From NCBI GenBank assembly GCA_963701445.1, contig CAVPAM010000050.1, positions 1 to 64,000 on the forward strand: a DNA stretch of 64,000 nt, written 5' to 3'. The stretch is from CAKZLS01 sp963701445 (GTDB lineage: Bacteria; Pseudomonadota; Alphaproteobacteria; Rhodospirillales; Defluviicoccaceae). Of the stretch, positions 27,986-36,480 are shown one piece after another; position 1 is the first letter of the stretch; each line of letters opens with the position of its first letter. The translations under genes and the position numbers were made by a program. A model generated the notes under the pieces. That model made no database searches, was not told the origin of the DNA, and saw only the letters and a list, made by a program, of their open reading frames with translations.

Positions 27986-28384
27986 TTAGCCTGTTCCCTC
28001 GCGGCGAATGAGCGTCTGCCAGGCGGCGCGCATCACGGGTGCATAGTCGCCGATACGCGCGTAAATCTGCAAGGCGGTCTCCTCGTCGTAAATATGCGAG
28101 GTCGTGTTGCGGTCTCTAAGCATGGAGAGCCATAGCGCTTCGTCATCGATCCACCGTGCCCGGAACGCTTCGGTAATCGCCTCCCTCGGCGTGGAGGTCT
28201 CGATCCCCTCATCCGCGAGGATCCGCTTCAGGCTCTTCCATGTGAGTTCGATGGCGAACTCGAAGCGCTGAATCGTGCCGTCCACCGCGAGCGGCGCGTC
28301 TCGCGGCACCTCGAGCGCTTCCTCCAGACGGATGACCGCGCGCTCCAGGTTGGCGAGGACTCCCTTACGTTTTCGGGCGCTCAT
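27986..28384 (-). CDS. HEPN-domain toxin (HepT-like / nucleotidyltransferase substrate-binding protein)
   Basis: 132 residues of the HI0074/HepT family. The helical bundle carries FEFAIELTWKSLKRILADEG and the RNase-type motif R92-NTTS-H97-I-Y99, an exact RX4HXY. In HepT-MntA pairs the HEPN protein is a ribonuclease toxin that the antitoxin inactivates by AMPylating the Tyr of this motif. It overlaps the antitoxin gene by 20 bases on the same strand, downstream of it. Confidence 0.87.
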   Translation of the reverse strand: MSARKRKGVLANLERAVIRLEEALEVPRDAPLAVDGTIQRFEFAIELTWKSLKRILADEGIETSTPREAITEAFRARWIDDEALWLSMLRDRNTTSHIYDEETALQIYARIGDYAPVMRAAWQTLIRREGTG

Positions 28385-28835
28385 AGAGAACCTTTCCGGT
28401 GCGGCGGATTTCGTCTCGGAGGGCGGCCGGGGCCTCCTCCAGCCACACCAGATCGATGGGGATCAACGTCTCGGCCCGCTCGACGGCGTCCGCGATCTCC
28501 ACCCAGCGGCGGCGCGTGATGCCGGGGCAGGAGATGGCGAGATCGAGATCGGAGCGCTCCTCGGCGTCGCCGATCGCCCGTGAGCCGAAGACGATGGCTT
28601 CCGCTACCTCCGGGAGAGCCAAGAGCCGCTCACGCACCGCCTCTTCCGGGCGACCCGCGCCCGCGCGGGCGGCAAGTCGGCGTTTGTGACGGGCGAGCGC
28701 TTCCAACTCCTCGATCTTCGCCGTCATCGCCTCGCGCAGGATGTGGCTGCGGTTGAGCCCGAGCGTTTCCACCAGCCGATCGAGCCGCTGGCGCAGCCGC
28801 TCTTCAATGCGAAACGTGATCGACGCCACGGGCAT
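28365..28835 (-). CDS. MNT-type nucleotidyltransferase antitoxin with N-terminal ribbon-helix-helix domain
   Basis: 156 residues. Residues 1-48 look like a ribbon-helix-helix DNA-binding domain (ITFRIEERLRQRLDRLVETL, then GLNRSHILREAMTAKIEELE). Residues 65-156 are a minimal nucleotidyltransferase with G84-S85, ten residues, then D96-L-D98 (GSX10DXD), and a third carboxylate at D128. This matches MntA, which AMPylates HepT. The fused DNA-binding domain would give the antitoxin its own repressor function. The ATG at 28835 has AGGA upstream. A perfect inverted repeat lies 12 bases before it. Confidence 0.83.
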   Translation of the reverse strand: MPVASITFRIEERLRQRLDRLVETLGLNRSHILREAMTAKIEELEALARHKRRLAARAGAGRPEEAVRERLLALPEVAEAIVFGSRAIGDAEERSDLDLAISCPGITRRRWVEIADAVERAETLIPIDLVWLEEAPAALRDEIRRTGKVLYERPKT

Positions 28836-28846
28836 GCCTGTCCTGG

Positions 28847-28863
28847 GATTTGTAAGACAAATC
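28847..28863. promoter_or_regulatory. Inverted-repeat operator upstream of the RHH-MNT antitoxin
   Basis: GATTTGT-AAG-ACAAATC is a perfect 7-bp inverted repeat with a 3-base centre, located just before the antitoxin start codon. It is AT-rich against a GC-rich background and is a natural target for the ribbon-helix-helix domain of the antitoxin. Confidence 0.55.
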
Positions 28864-28864
28864 A

Positions 28865-29227
28865 TACGCAACCGGCGGCGCGAGGGCAAGCCCGTCCATC
28901 GGAAAGCGGAGCGCGCGGGGCGGCGGGGGCGCCCGGGGGGTGAGCGGCTGGTCCAGGATTGTCGCAAAATCCGGGTCCGGCTTGGCGACTCCGGCAGGCG
29001 TCGGACCGCTCCCTCCGGGCTTCGTTCGGCGGGTTGCGACACCGCCGTAAAGTGGACTTGGCGGGCCATCCGGTGCGGCGAATCGACCCAATATGACCGA
29101 AAACGACGGCATCGAAAGCGGAACGAACCCGGACCGCAATGGAATTGTTTGTTTAATATCAACAGGTTATTCGTTACGGTAAAAAATCAGAAGACGCTAA
29201 TATTTAAGCATATTTCAATATGTTAAT
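28865..29227. other. Intergenic region upstream of the HEPN/MNT operon
   Basis: About 360 bases. The GC content falls sharply at 29140-29227 (ATATTTAAGCATATTTCAATATG). No gene is supported. The AT-rich end borders the poly-C repeat. Confidence 0.4.
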
Positions 29228-29286
29228 GGCGACGTTCTACTGTGCATAGGGTTGTTTTGCACTTTTTGCTTTTACCCCCCCCCCCC
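29228..29286. repeat. Poly-C-ended dispersed repeat, copy 1
   Basis: Contains TTCTACTGTGCAT, then GGGTTGTTTT, CACTTTTTGCTTTTA and a run of twelve C (29275-29286). A nearly identical sequence in the opposite orientation, ending in sixteen G on the plus strand, lies at 62629-62691. Here it sits 3' of the DUF123 gene. Confidence 0.75.
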
Positions 29287-29384
29287 ACACGCGCGGCGGA
29301 CGGCGCGGCCGGGCCGAGGGGTTGGCCGGGCCGGGTTGGCCGGGCCGAGATAAGGGGGGGGCCGGAGCGTGAAGTGAAGCCGGG

Positions 29385-29841
29385 TCAGGCGGGAGCGGCG
29401 AGAAGGGCGCGCGCGATGGTCTGGAGTTCGAGGCCGTCCGGCAGTTGGAGCAGGTGGGCGGCGCAGGTCCGGCAGTCCGACGCGCCGAAACCGGGGACGG
29501 GGACCGTGACCCCCGGCAACGCGGAAACCGCCGCGACCAGGGCGCACTCGCGGCCGCCCGGCACGGCAAGCACCCCGGTGCACCCGCCCGCCGGCGGTCA
29601 GCCGGTCCACGTGCCAGTGGAGCGCCTTGTCGGGGTTCAGGTGGCGCCGGACGCGCGCCCGGATGCCGCCCGGGCCCCAGGCGCTGCCGGCGTAGAGATA
29701 ACGCCCCGGCGGCAGCCCGGCGCGGGGCGCGTCGAGCGCGATGATCAGCGCGTACGCCCCGGACACCGCCGGCGGGTCCCCGGCGCCGGCGGCGGGGTCG
29801 GCGTCGGCACGGGACGCCCGGGGGACGCCCAGGGGGGGCAT
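29385..29841 (-). CDS. DUF123 / GIY-YIG-like domain protein (one frameshift)
   Basis: The N-terminal half has SGAYALIIALDAPRAGLPPG, then RYLYAGSAWGPGGIRARVRR and LNPDKALHWHVDRL. This is the DUF123 version of the GIY-YIG fold found in Uri-type and archaeal endonuclease relatives. The C-terminal half (GRECALVAAVSALPGVTVPV, then GFGASDCRTCAAHLL) lies in another frame after a break near 29600. A DNA-acting nuclease role is suggested by the fold only. It ends 100 bases before the poly-C repeat. Confidence 0.75.
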
Positions 29842-29851
29842 GGCGGCGCCG

Positions 29852-30634
29852 TCAGTTCGCCTTGACCAGCACCTTTCCGAACTTGGACTGGTCGTTGTAG
29901 ACGAGCATGGCGGTGATGTCCTTCTTGTCCACCGATGCCACGATCCCCACGTCCTCGGCGAGGAAGCGGTACTGGGTGTCCTGGATGTTGGCGGGACCGA
30001 CGCTTCCGGTGTAGGTCCACTTGATCAGCGCCGCGTCGTAGGTGCCGGCGGGCACCGTGACCGTGTAGGCGCCGATGTAGCCGTAGGTCACGTCCATGGA
30101 GCCCTGGTGCGTCAGGTCGCTCGGGTCGCTGAGATCGTAGACCTTCACGCCGACGGTCATGTTCCGGCTCTCTCCCGGGTTCATGCCGGCGAGGACGATG
30201 GGTTCCGGTGGCGCGTACCGGACGATGACCCCCTCGCCCAGATCCTGTTCGCTGACGATGGACAGATCGCCGTCGCCGGATTGCCGGACGAAATACACCG
30301 TTTTCGTCCCCACCGAGTATTTGCCCGTGGCCCCGGAGCCGTCTCCCTTGATGGGCGCGAACGTGACCTGTTGCGTCGTTCCGCTCTGGCCCCCGCCGAC
30401 AATCTGGACCGTCCATGTGGTATCGCGAATAGGCAGGAACTTCGAGGACGGAGGCAGCGGTTTCGCCGCCACGGCGTCGCCGACCACGCCGGGACCGAGC
30501 AGGTTCTCGAGGACGCCGCGATCCGCCGCCGGCAACGGGATGGCCTGGCCGGCCGCGGGCTCGGCGGCCCGGACCGGACCGAGGGAAAGAACGAACAGGG
30601 CGCAGGCCGTCGCGCAACAACTCAACCGATTCAT
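29852..30634 (-). CDS. Secreted hypothetical protein (260 aa)
   Basis: A signal peptide (LSCCATACALFVLSLGPVRAAE) is followed by a mature domain of about 235 residues rich in beta strands. Repeating Thr/Val/Tyr patterns (YGYIGAYTVTVPAGTYDAAL) are typical of a periplasmic beta-sandwich or lipocalin-like domain. No family recognised. The ATG at 30634 follows a CGGAGG ribosome site. It ends eleven bases before the DUF123 gene on the same strand. The upstream neighbour, a dioxygenase, is divergent. Confidence 0.75.
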   Translation of the reverse strand: MNRLSCCATACALFVLSLGPVRAAEPAAGQAIPLPAADRGVLENLLGPGVVGDAVAAKPLPPSSKFLPIRDTTWTVQIVGGGQSGTTQQVTFAPIKGDGSGATGKYSVGTKTVYFVRQSGDGDLSIVSEQDLGEGVIVRYAPPEPIVLAGMNPGESRNMTVGVKVYDLSDPSDLTHQGSMDVTYGYIGAYTVTVPAGTYDAALIKWTYTGSVGPANIQDTQYRFLAEDVGIVASVDKKDITAMLVYNDQSKFGKVLVKAN

Positions 30635-30845
30635 GGGATCCCTCCGAAAGCGATACACATACACGCGACAGGAACCCGATGTTCCTCCCGACCGGCGCCA
30701 TGATAGTGGGCGGCGGGCGGGACCGCATCCAGTGTTTTTACGACCGGCGCGCGGCGCGGCTTCATGGGGACGCGGCCCGGGCTTGAACCGGATGCTCGGC
30801 GGTCGCATCTCCTGATTGTGCAACGTTCGGGACGGAGGATGATGG

Positions 30846-31502
30846 ATGAATGGTTCAGGGTGGAGCGTGTCTCGCCGGTCTTTCGTCGTGGGCGGCCTGT
30901 CGGCGGCGGCCTGGGCCGTCTCCGTCTCCAATCCGGCCGGGGCGGAGGCCTCCCGCGTGCCGACCGCGCGGCAGACGGCGGGTCCGTTCTACCCGCGAAC
31001 CAAGCCGATCGACTCGGACGCCGACCTCGTGAGCGTGGCCGGGCGGACGGAGCGGGCCCGGGGGATCGTCACCCGCGTCGCCGGACGGGTGCTCGATCCC
31101 GGCGGGCGGGCGGTGCCCGATGCCCTGGTGGAGATCTGGCAGTGCGACGCGCTCGGCCGCTACCATCACCCGAGGGGCGGCGGCGGGCGCGACCCCAATT
31201 TCCAGGGTTACGGCCGGGTGGAGACGGACGGGAGCGGAGGCTATGCCTTCCGCACCATCCGCCCGGTGCCCTATCCGGGCCGGACGCCGCATATTCATTT
31301 CGCCGTGTCGGCGCGGGACTTTCCGGTTCTGACCACGCAGATGTACGTGGCCGGGGAGCCCCTGAACGACGAGGATTTCGTCCTCAACGCCATCCGCGAT
31401 CCCGAGGCCAGGGCCGGTGTGATCGTCGACCTCGTTCCGGCCCCGGGTGACGAACCCGGTTCGCTGACGGGAACTTTCGATATCGTACTTGGCCGGGGAT
31501 AG
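30846..31502 (+). CDS. Intradiol ring-cleavage dioxygenase-like protein with Tat signal
   Basis: 218 residues. A twin-arginine signal (SRRSFVVGGLSAAAWAVSV) precedes an intradiol dioxygenase domain. RVLDPGGRAVPDALVEIWQC is the family opening. The Fe(III) ligands are Tyr in GRYHHP, Tyr in VPYPG, and two His in TPHIHF. The family (protocatechuate 3,4-dioxygenase beta-like) opens catechol rings with O2; exported short versions are common and their substrates unknown. It is not next to other aromatic catabolism genes. Confidence 0.88.
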   Translation: MNGSGWSVSRRSFVVGGLSAAAWAVSVSNPAGAEASRVPTARQTAGPFYPRTKPIDSDADLVSVAGRTERARGIVTRVAGRVLDPGGRAVPDALVEIWQCDALGRYHHPRGGGGRDPNFQGYGRVETDGSGGYAFRTIRPVPYPGRTPHIHFAVSARDFPVLTTQMYVAGEPLNDEDFVLNAIRDPEARAGVIVDLVPAPGDEPGSLTGTFDIVLGRG

Positions 31503-31585
31503 GGGGCGGGATAGCGTCCCTGCCCGCCGGGGGGTGGTCCGCCCGGGCCGGCGGCGGCCACCCCATGGGAGCGGGAGCTATAGCC

Positions 31586-31768
31586 CTAGAAGCTCCAAGG
31601 ATCGTGAGGGGCCAGAATGGGCGAGTCCATCTCGGGGGCCCAGCCGCCGAACCTGGCGTTCGCCGCCAGGGCGGAGGGACCGCCGGACTCGCGGGTCATG
31701 AACGAGTCGGGTACCACGGGGTAGAAAACGGCTTCCACGGCGTTGGTTTCGATGTCACGGATAACCAT
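31586..31768 (-). CDS. Small orphan protein (60 aa) with strong ribosome binding site
   Basis: ATG 31768 follows AAAGGAG by seven bases, the best Shine-Dalgarno in the neighbourhood. The product begins MVIRDIETNAVEAVFYPVVP, is rich in aromatic residues and Pro, lacks Cys, and ends in APHDPWSF. It has no signal peptide or membrane span. It stands alone, upstream of nothing on its strand, with about 430 bases of its own upstream DNA. I recognise no family. A small regulatory or precursor-type peptide is possible. Confidence 0.6.
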   Translation of the reverse strand: MVIRDIETNAVEAVFYPVVPDSFMTRESGGPSALAANARFGGWAPEMDSPILAPHDPWSF

Positions 31769-32198
31769 GCGCCAAACTCCTTTCGTTAGTCCTGTATCGC
31801 GTGTTGGAACGCTGGTCGGGTGGTTGCGACACCCGGGTCTTACATCCGCCATCTGACTTTATAATCCCTTAAAGTCAAGAGGGCGGGGTTGGGCGGACTC
31901 CCTCGCCTCCGGCCGCCGGAAACCGGTTCCTTGCGTTTGTGCGGTCCAGCAATTCGTCCCGTTTCAGTGTCTTAACCGTTACGCCGCCCGCTCTCGGATG
32001 GATCCCCTTTTTGCGCGCGCGCAACCTCCTAATTCCGCGAAGTGTGACCCGAAGGGCACAAACTTCCGCCGCTTTGTCATGAAAACATAACATCCAAGCC
32101 AGCGATCGGAGGCGCGGAAGGCCGCCAGGACGGGGACCCGAATCGACGCTCCGCGCGCGCGCGTTTCGCCGGCTGTTCCGGCCGCCCCCGGCCCGTCC
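31769..32198. other. Intergenic region with an inverted repeat upstream of the orphan protein
   Basis: About 430 bases. At 31855-31876 GACTTTA and TAAAGTC form a perfect 7-bp inverted repeat around eight bases, about 90 bases upstream of the small protein start; this is a candidate operator. The rest shows nothing recognisable. Confidence 0.4.
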
Positions 32199-32525
32199 TC
32201 AGGACCGGGTGTCGTCCAGCAGGGCCGTGTCGGCGGCGCGGATCATGGCGCGCGCGATGTCCCGCCAGAACGGCCGTTCGATCGCGTTCGTCGCCTCCCA
32301 TGTCAGCCGCTTCTCGTCGTGCAGCGCCTCGTAGAGCGCCCGCGCCGCCGTCTCGACGCGCGCCGGGTCGGGGTCCTCGTCGAGCAGCACGGCGAGGCCG
32401 GTGCGCAGCGCGGCGTCGGCGATGTCCTCGTGCGAATGCGATGCCTGGCCGCCGGCCAGTTCGATCAGCATTTCGCCGATGGTATCGGCCGCCTCGTCGA
32501 CGGCCGTGTTCCATGTCCTGTTCAT
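32199..32525 (-). CDS. Hypothetical protein (108 aa)
   Basis: A compact, acidic, helical protein (WNTAVDEAADTIGEMLIELA; ARALYEALHDEKRLTWEATN) with several Trp and Arg. No signal peptide, no Cys. Start at ATG 32525. No family recognised. It is the last chromosomal gene before the mobile-element region. Confidence 0.6.
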   Translation of the reverse strand: MNRTWNTAVDEAADTIGEMLIELAGGQASHSHEDIADAALRTGLAVLLDEDPDPARVETAARALYEALHDEKRLTWEATNAIERPFWRDIARAMIRAADTALLDDTRS

Positions 32526-32811
32526 TCGCGCCCCTGGCCAGTGACAACCGAAAGCCCCGGCGCCCCGCCCGAAACCCCGCCGAGCCGCCGCCGGCGCGCC
32601 TCCCCGACTGTGACCAAACCCCGCGAAAGGCGCAAGCCGCCTTGAGACCGGCGTGGTCATCGGAAACAACGAATTCGAGACCGCGCAGACCACGGTGCCT
32701 GAGCTTGAGGAGAAGCTCCCGCTAGCTGCGGTAATTCCGGTTTGTCTCTTGACCACGAGAAGTGCTGTCCTCCGATTTGAATGACCTCGGGGTTGGAGTT
32801 GTTCGGACCTC
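32526..32811. other. Unassigned sequence between the hypothetical protein and IS3
   Basis: About 285 bases with stops in all frames at useful length. The plus strand contains the short open stretch ETGVVIGNNEFETAQTT, which might be a gene fragment left by rearrangement, but I cannot name it. Confidence 0.3.
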
Positions 32812-32879
32812 TGAGGTGGTCCTGGAAAATCGGACAGTTTGTTAAGGTGTATTCCACCGTTTGAGGGAGGAATACGAAG

Positions 32880-33161
32880 ATGACGACACGACGCCGGTTT
32901 AGTGGGGATTTCAAGGCGAAGGTGGCGCTGGAAGCGCTCCGGGGCGACAAGACGATCCAGGAGATCGCGTCGAAGCACAAGGTGCATCCGAACCAGGTGA
33001 GCACGTGGAAGCGCCAGGCGATGGAGGGACTGGGCGCGGTGTTTTCGAACGGCGCCGAGCGGGCTGGCCGAGACCATGACGCCGAGGTCCGCGACCTTCA
33101 CGCCAAGATCGGCGAGTTGACGGTGGAACGGGATTTTTTGGCGAGAGGGCTCAAGCGATGA
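32880..33161 (+). CDS. IS3-family transposase OrfA
   Basis: 93 residues. A helix-turn-helix (RRRFSGDFKAKVALEALRGD, then TIQEIASKHKVHPNQVSTWK) precedes a leucine-zipper-like helix (HAKIGELTVERDFLARGLKR). It binds the IS ends and helps start transposition. The stop overlaps the orfB start (ATGA at 33158), where a frameshift normally joins the two products. Confidence 0.93.
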   Translation: MTTRRRFSGDFKAKVALEALRGDKTIQEIASKHKVHPNQVSTWKRQAMEGLGAVFSNGAERAGRDHDAEVRDLHAKIGELTVERDFLARGLKR

Positions 33162-33862
33162 GCCGGGAGGAGCGCAAGGCGATGATCGCGCGCGACCATC
33201 TCGATTTGAGCTTGAGCCGTCGATGCCGTTTGCTGTCGATCAGCCGCTCGTCGTTCTATCGCGCGGCGAAGGGCGAGAGCCCGGAAACCTGGCGCTGATG
33301 CGTCGCATCGACGAGTTGTTTCTCAAGTATCCATGTCCAGCGCGGCTTTTTGTATCTGGTGGCGGTCATGGATTGGGCGACGCGTCATGTGCTCGCCTGG
33401 CGGCTGTCGAACACCCTGGATGCCGGGTTCTGCGTCGAGGCCTTGCGGGAGGCACTGGCCCGATACGGCCGGCCGGAGATCTTCAATACGGATCAGGGCA
33501 GCCAGTTCACCAGCCTCGACTTCACCGCGACGCTCAACAACGCGGGCATCACGATCTCCATGGATGGGCGGGGCCGGTGCATGGACAACATCTTCATCGA
33601 GCGCCTCTGGCGGTCGCTCAAGTACGAGGCCGTCTACCTGCACGAACTGACCGACGGCTTCAAGGCCGAACGGGTCATCGGCGAGTGGATCGACTTCTAC
33701 AATACCGAGCGGCCCCATTCGGCGCTTGCCGGCCAAACGCCGGCCGAGGCCTACGGAGCCAGGCGGCCCGTGGATATGATGGATAAGCCTGACGGCTTAC
33801 CCACATCCCCACAGGCTCAACAGCAGCACCACGATGTGATAAACAGAATTTTGGCGGCATGA
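33158..33862 (+). pseudogene. IS3-family transposase OrfB, frameshifted and internally deleted
   Basis: The N-terminus (MSREERKAMIARDHLDLSLS) is normal to SPET near 33290, where one missing A shifts the frame. After RRIDELFLKYP about 60 codons are absent, including the first catalytic Asp region. The sequence resumes at RGFLYLVAVMDWATRHVLAW with the remaining DDE core: FNTDQGSQFTS (second Asp) and IERLWRSLKYEAVYL (Glu). The product cannot be active. Confidence 0.88.
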
Positions 33863-33924
33863 TCAACAACCGGAATACACCTTAACTTTGCCGCCAAACT
33901 GTCCAGCGATGTGGGACCACCTCA

Positions 33925-34262
33925 AACGAATGGCGCAGCGTCTTGCCGTCGATCGCCACCACCCCCGGGGGCGTCTCGGCTAAACGCCGCATAAAACCCA
34001 GGAAGCACGCTTGAAACGCCACCAGGTCGAGCAGGCGGAACAGCCGGCTGAACGTATCGTGGCTCGGAATGCCATGGCGCAGGCGCAGAAACCGCCGCAG
34101 AAACGGCTCCTTAGACCGACCGAACAACGCCATTTCGGTGCAATCCTCGCCGCCACACACCATCGTGCACAGCGCGATCACCATAATCTCAAGCAAATCG
34201 TGGCGAGCGTTGTCGTCACGCGGATCTTCCAGAGCGCCAAAACAGGCGTTGAATTCTTCCAT
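33925..34262 (-). pseudogene. ISAs1-family transposase, N-terminal fragment
   Basis: Typical family start (MEEFNACFGALEDPRDDNAR), then IALCTMVCGGEDCTEMALFG, RLRHGIPSHDTFSRLFRLLD and GVVAIDGKTLR. The remaining two thirds are missing because IS3 begins here. A C-terminal fragment of the same family lies 3.3 kb away at 37544, in the same orientation. Confidence 0.85.
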
Positions 34263-34356
34263 GGGATCTTTCCCTCCAAATCCCACGCTTCGAATCCATT
34301 TCAAACGCTATCGCAAGCCATTTCTTCAACCAAACTCCAAATGCGATTCCCCTGGA
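33925..34356 (-). mobile_element. ISAs1-family element, N-terminal remnant
   Basis: Contains the first 113 codons of an ISAs1 transposase (start 34262) and, at 34330-34356, the outer end CAGGGGAATCGCATTTGG (minus strand). That end resembles the one at 37526. The gene is cut at the junction with IS3 at 33925 after AIDGKTLRHSF, just past the first catalytic Asp. Confidence 0.8.
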
Positions 34357-34710
34357 GAGCATAGTTGGTCGCCTTGCATCAAGCCTCCATGGCGTGATAA
34401 ATTAAGCCAATAGTTAGAATTTTCCAGGGTGGTTCGGAAACCACTACGTGACCATATGGTTATAAGTTTCTTAGCTGAATTATAATAGTTTTGTCGCTTA
34501 CTCGCACGCCCATTCCGGTGCATGGTCGCTGATGCAAACGGTGGGCGAAAGCCATCGAAGGCGCCTTGTGATGAATGGCCCGAGCATTTGGAGCCTCTCC
34601 AGAGGCCTTCTCTGGATCACGCGGAGACGCTGACAACGGTAGACTCCTCGTAAAGCCCGACGGTGCCATTTTGATCCCGAAGCCGCAAACCCTGTTAAGG
34701 ATGGAACTCT
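34357..34710. other. AT-richer leader upstream of the exopolysaccharide genes
   Basis: About 350 bases of clearly lower GC than the chromosome, for example ATAAATTAAGCCAATAGTTA. It probably holds the promoter of the Wzz/CpsD pair. No gene or hairpin terminator is seen. Confidence 0.4.
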
Positions 34711-36475
34711 GTGTCTGAGTTGCTTGCACAAAATACGCAAGATACATACGCTGGGAAAGATGATGCCGGCAAGCACCTGAGCGAATACGTCGCCATCCTC
34801 CGGCGGCACAAGCTTCAGATCCTCGCCGTTGCCGCAGTGGTTGGTGCGATATTCGCTGGTATAGTGGTCAGCTGGCCGCCGCTTTACCGATCCTCGGCAA
34901 CCATCATGGTGCAGGAGCAGCAGATTCCCCGCGACTTGGTACGTTCCACTGTTACTAGCTTCGCGGATGAGCGTATCGAAGTCATCGGACAGCAAGTGAT
35001 GACGAGTTCCGTCCTGCTGCCACTCATTGAGAAATATGATCTTTACGAGAAATACCGCAAAGACGAGAAGGAGCATCAGATCGTCGACCGGATGCGAGAC
35101 GATATCAGCGTGACGCCAATTGACGCCAGATTTTCGGATAGGGGCAGCGGCTCCCGCGTAAACACGACTATCGCTTTCGAAATTGCCTATGAGTCCCGAC
35201 ATCCGGATCGGGCCCAAAAGGTTGTAAACGATCTGGTTGCTATGTATCTGCGCGAAAACGTTAAGGCCCGGCAGGAAAGTGTGGCCCAGACGACGGCGTT
35301 TTTTGCGGAGGAGGTGAATCGGTGGGCCAACGAAATTCGGGAAATCGAAGCGAATTTGGCGAACTTCAAGCGCCGCTACGCCGGCATTACACCCGAACTC
35401 ATTGCCGATCAATTTGCAGCTTGCCGAACGTACAGAGGCCGAAATTCTGCGAAACGAAGGCGATATAAACACGCTCCAGGACCAAATTCTCTCGCTTGAG
35501 GCGCAACTCCAGTTCGTCAAACCCAATCTCCCGTCCTCGGCCGGCACAGATAGCGAAACCGCCCTTACGCCCGAAGCGCGCCTGCAAGCGCTTATGGCAG
35601 AATACCTGAGTGCCTCCGCCCGATATAGTCCCGAACATCCTGAAATGCGGAAATTGCAACGAGAAATTGACATTCTCAAAGCCGCCTCTGGCGTCTCAGG
35701 TAGAAAAATTGACACTTCGCAACAGCTGGAACAACTTGAAGCGCAACTTGCCGCACTCACACAACGTTACGCTGATGATCATCCCGACATTCGACGACTT
35801 AAACGCTCCATTGCAGCCCTGAAGGCATCTTCGGCTTCGAGAACGACGGGATTGGAAATCACCAGCAGGGCTCCCGACAATCCAGCGTTTATCGTACTAA
35901 ACACGCAGCTTGAGAGCGCAAAACGCGAACTCGCCTATCTCTCGAGGTTGAGAGAGAGTTTGCGGGAAAAGCTGAGAATCTATGAAGAGCGTGCGCTTAA
36001 GATCCCCGAAGTTGAACGCGAATACCGCGAGTTGACGCGCAACTATGACAATGCGCAGGCTCGCTACCGCGAAACCAAAGCCAAGCAGATGGAAGCCGAG
36101 ATTTCCGAGCAATTGGAGAGAGAGAGAAAGGCCGAGCGATTTACCCTGATGGAAGCCGCCAATTTGCCGGTTGAGCCCATCAGCCCCAACCGTAAACGCT
36201 TGGTGCCCATTGGCCTCATTGCTTCGCTCGGGAGCGCGCTTGGTCTCGCGTGGCTGCGCGACATGATCAATCCGTCAGTCAAGGGACCATTGGAGGTTGA
36301 GCGCCTCACGCGTGTTCCAATCCTAAATCCGATTCCGTACATCGAGACTCGTCAGGAACGCCTTGAGCGGCGGCTGCGCACACTGATGGTGCTGCTTGCG
36401 ATCCCAGTGCTGGCGGCAGCGTCATTCTTCGGCGTTTCCATTTTTTTGAATTTCCTTAGTCAGAATTGGATCTGA
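34711..36475 (+). CDS. Wzz/GumC-family polysaccharide chain-length determinant (one frameshift)
   Basis: About 588 residues. Wzz domain with the first membrane span near residue 40 (LQILAVAAVVGAIFAGIVVS), a long periplasmic coiled coil (residues about 180-480), a GNVR-like segment, and a second span near the C-terminus (LMVLLAIPVLAAASFFGVSI). It sets chain length and export of a surface polysaccharide together with a cytosolic ATPase. One extra T in GATCAATTTGCAG near 35412 breaks the frame. It starts at GTG 34711 after AAGGA. Codon use and GC are lower than the flanking chromosome, consistent with transfer. Confidence 0.87.
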
Positions 36476-36480
36476 TCCCT

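Larger units (their letters stand above)
32812..33924 (+). mobile_element. IS3-family insertion sequence, defective
   Basis: Both ends carry TGAGGTGGTCC, further inside GGACAGTTTG, and then AAGGTGTATTCC, forming imperfect terminal inverted repeats of about 45 bases. It contains orfA and a broken orfB. No target-site duplication is visible. The right end abuts an ISAs1 transposase cut in mid-gene, while the left flank is unrelated, so the surroundings were rearranged after insertion. Confidence 0.85.

Noticed and set aside
29275..29286. Poly-C run as a pure sequencing artefact
   Set aside because: The run may vary in length, but its specific flanking sequence recurs in inverted orientation at 62.6 kb, so the repeat itself is real.
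31503..31567. Terminator after the intradiol dioxygenase gene
   Set aside because: GGGGTGG and CCACCCC can pair, but the loop is long and GC-rich and there is no T-run; too weak to call.
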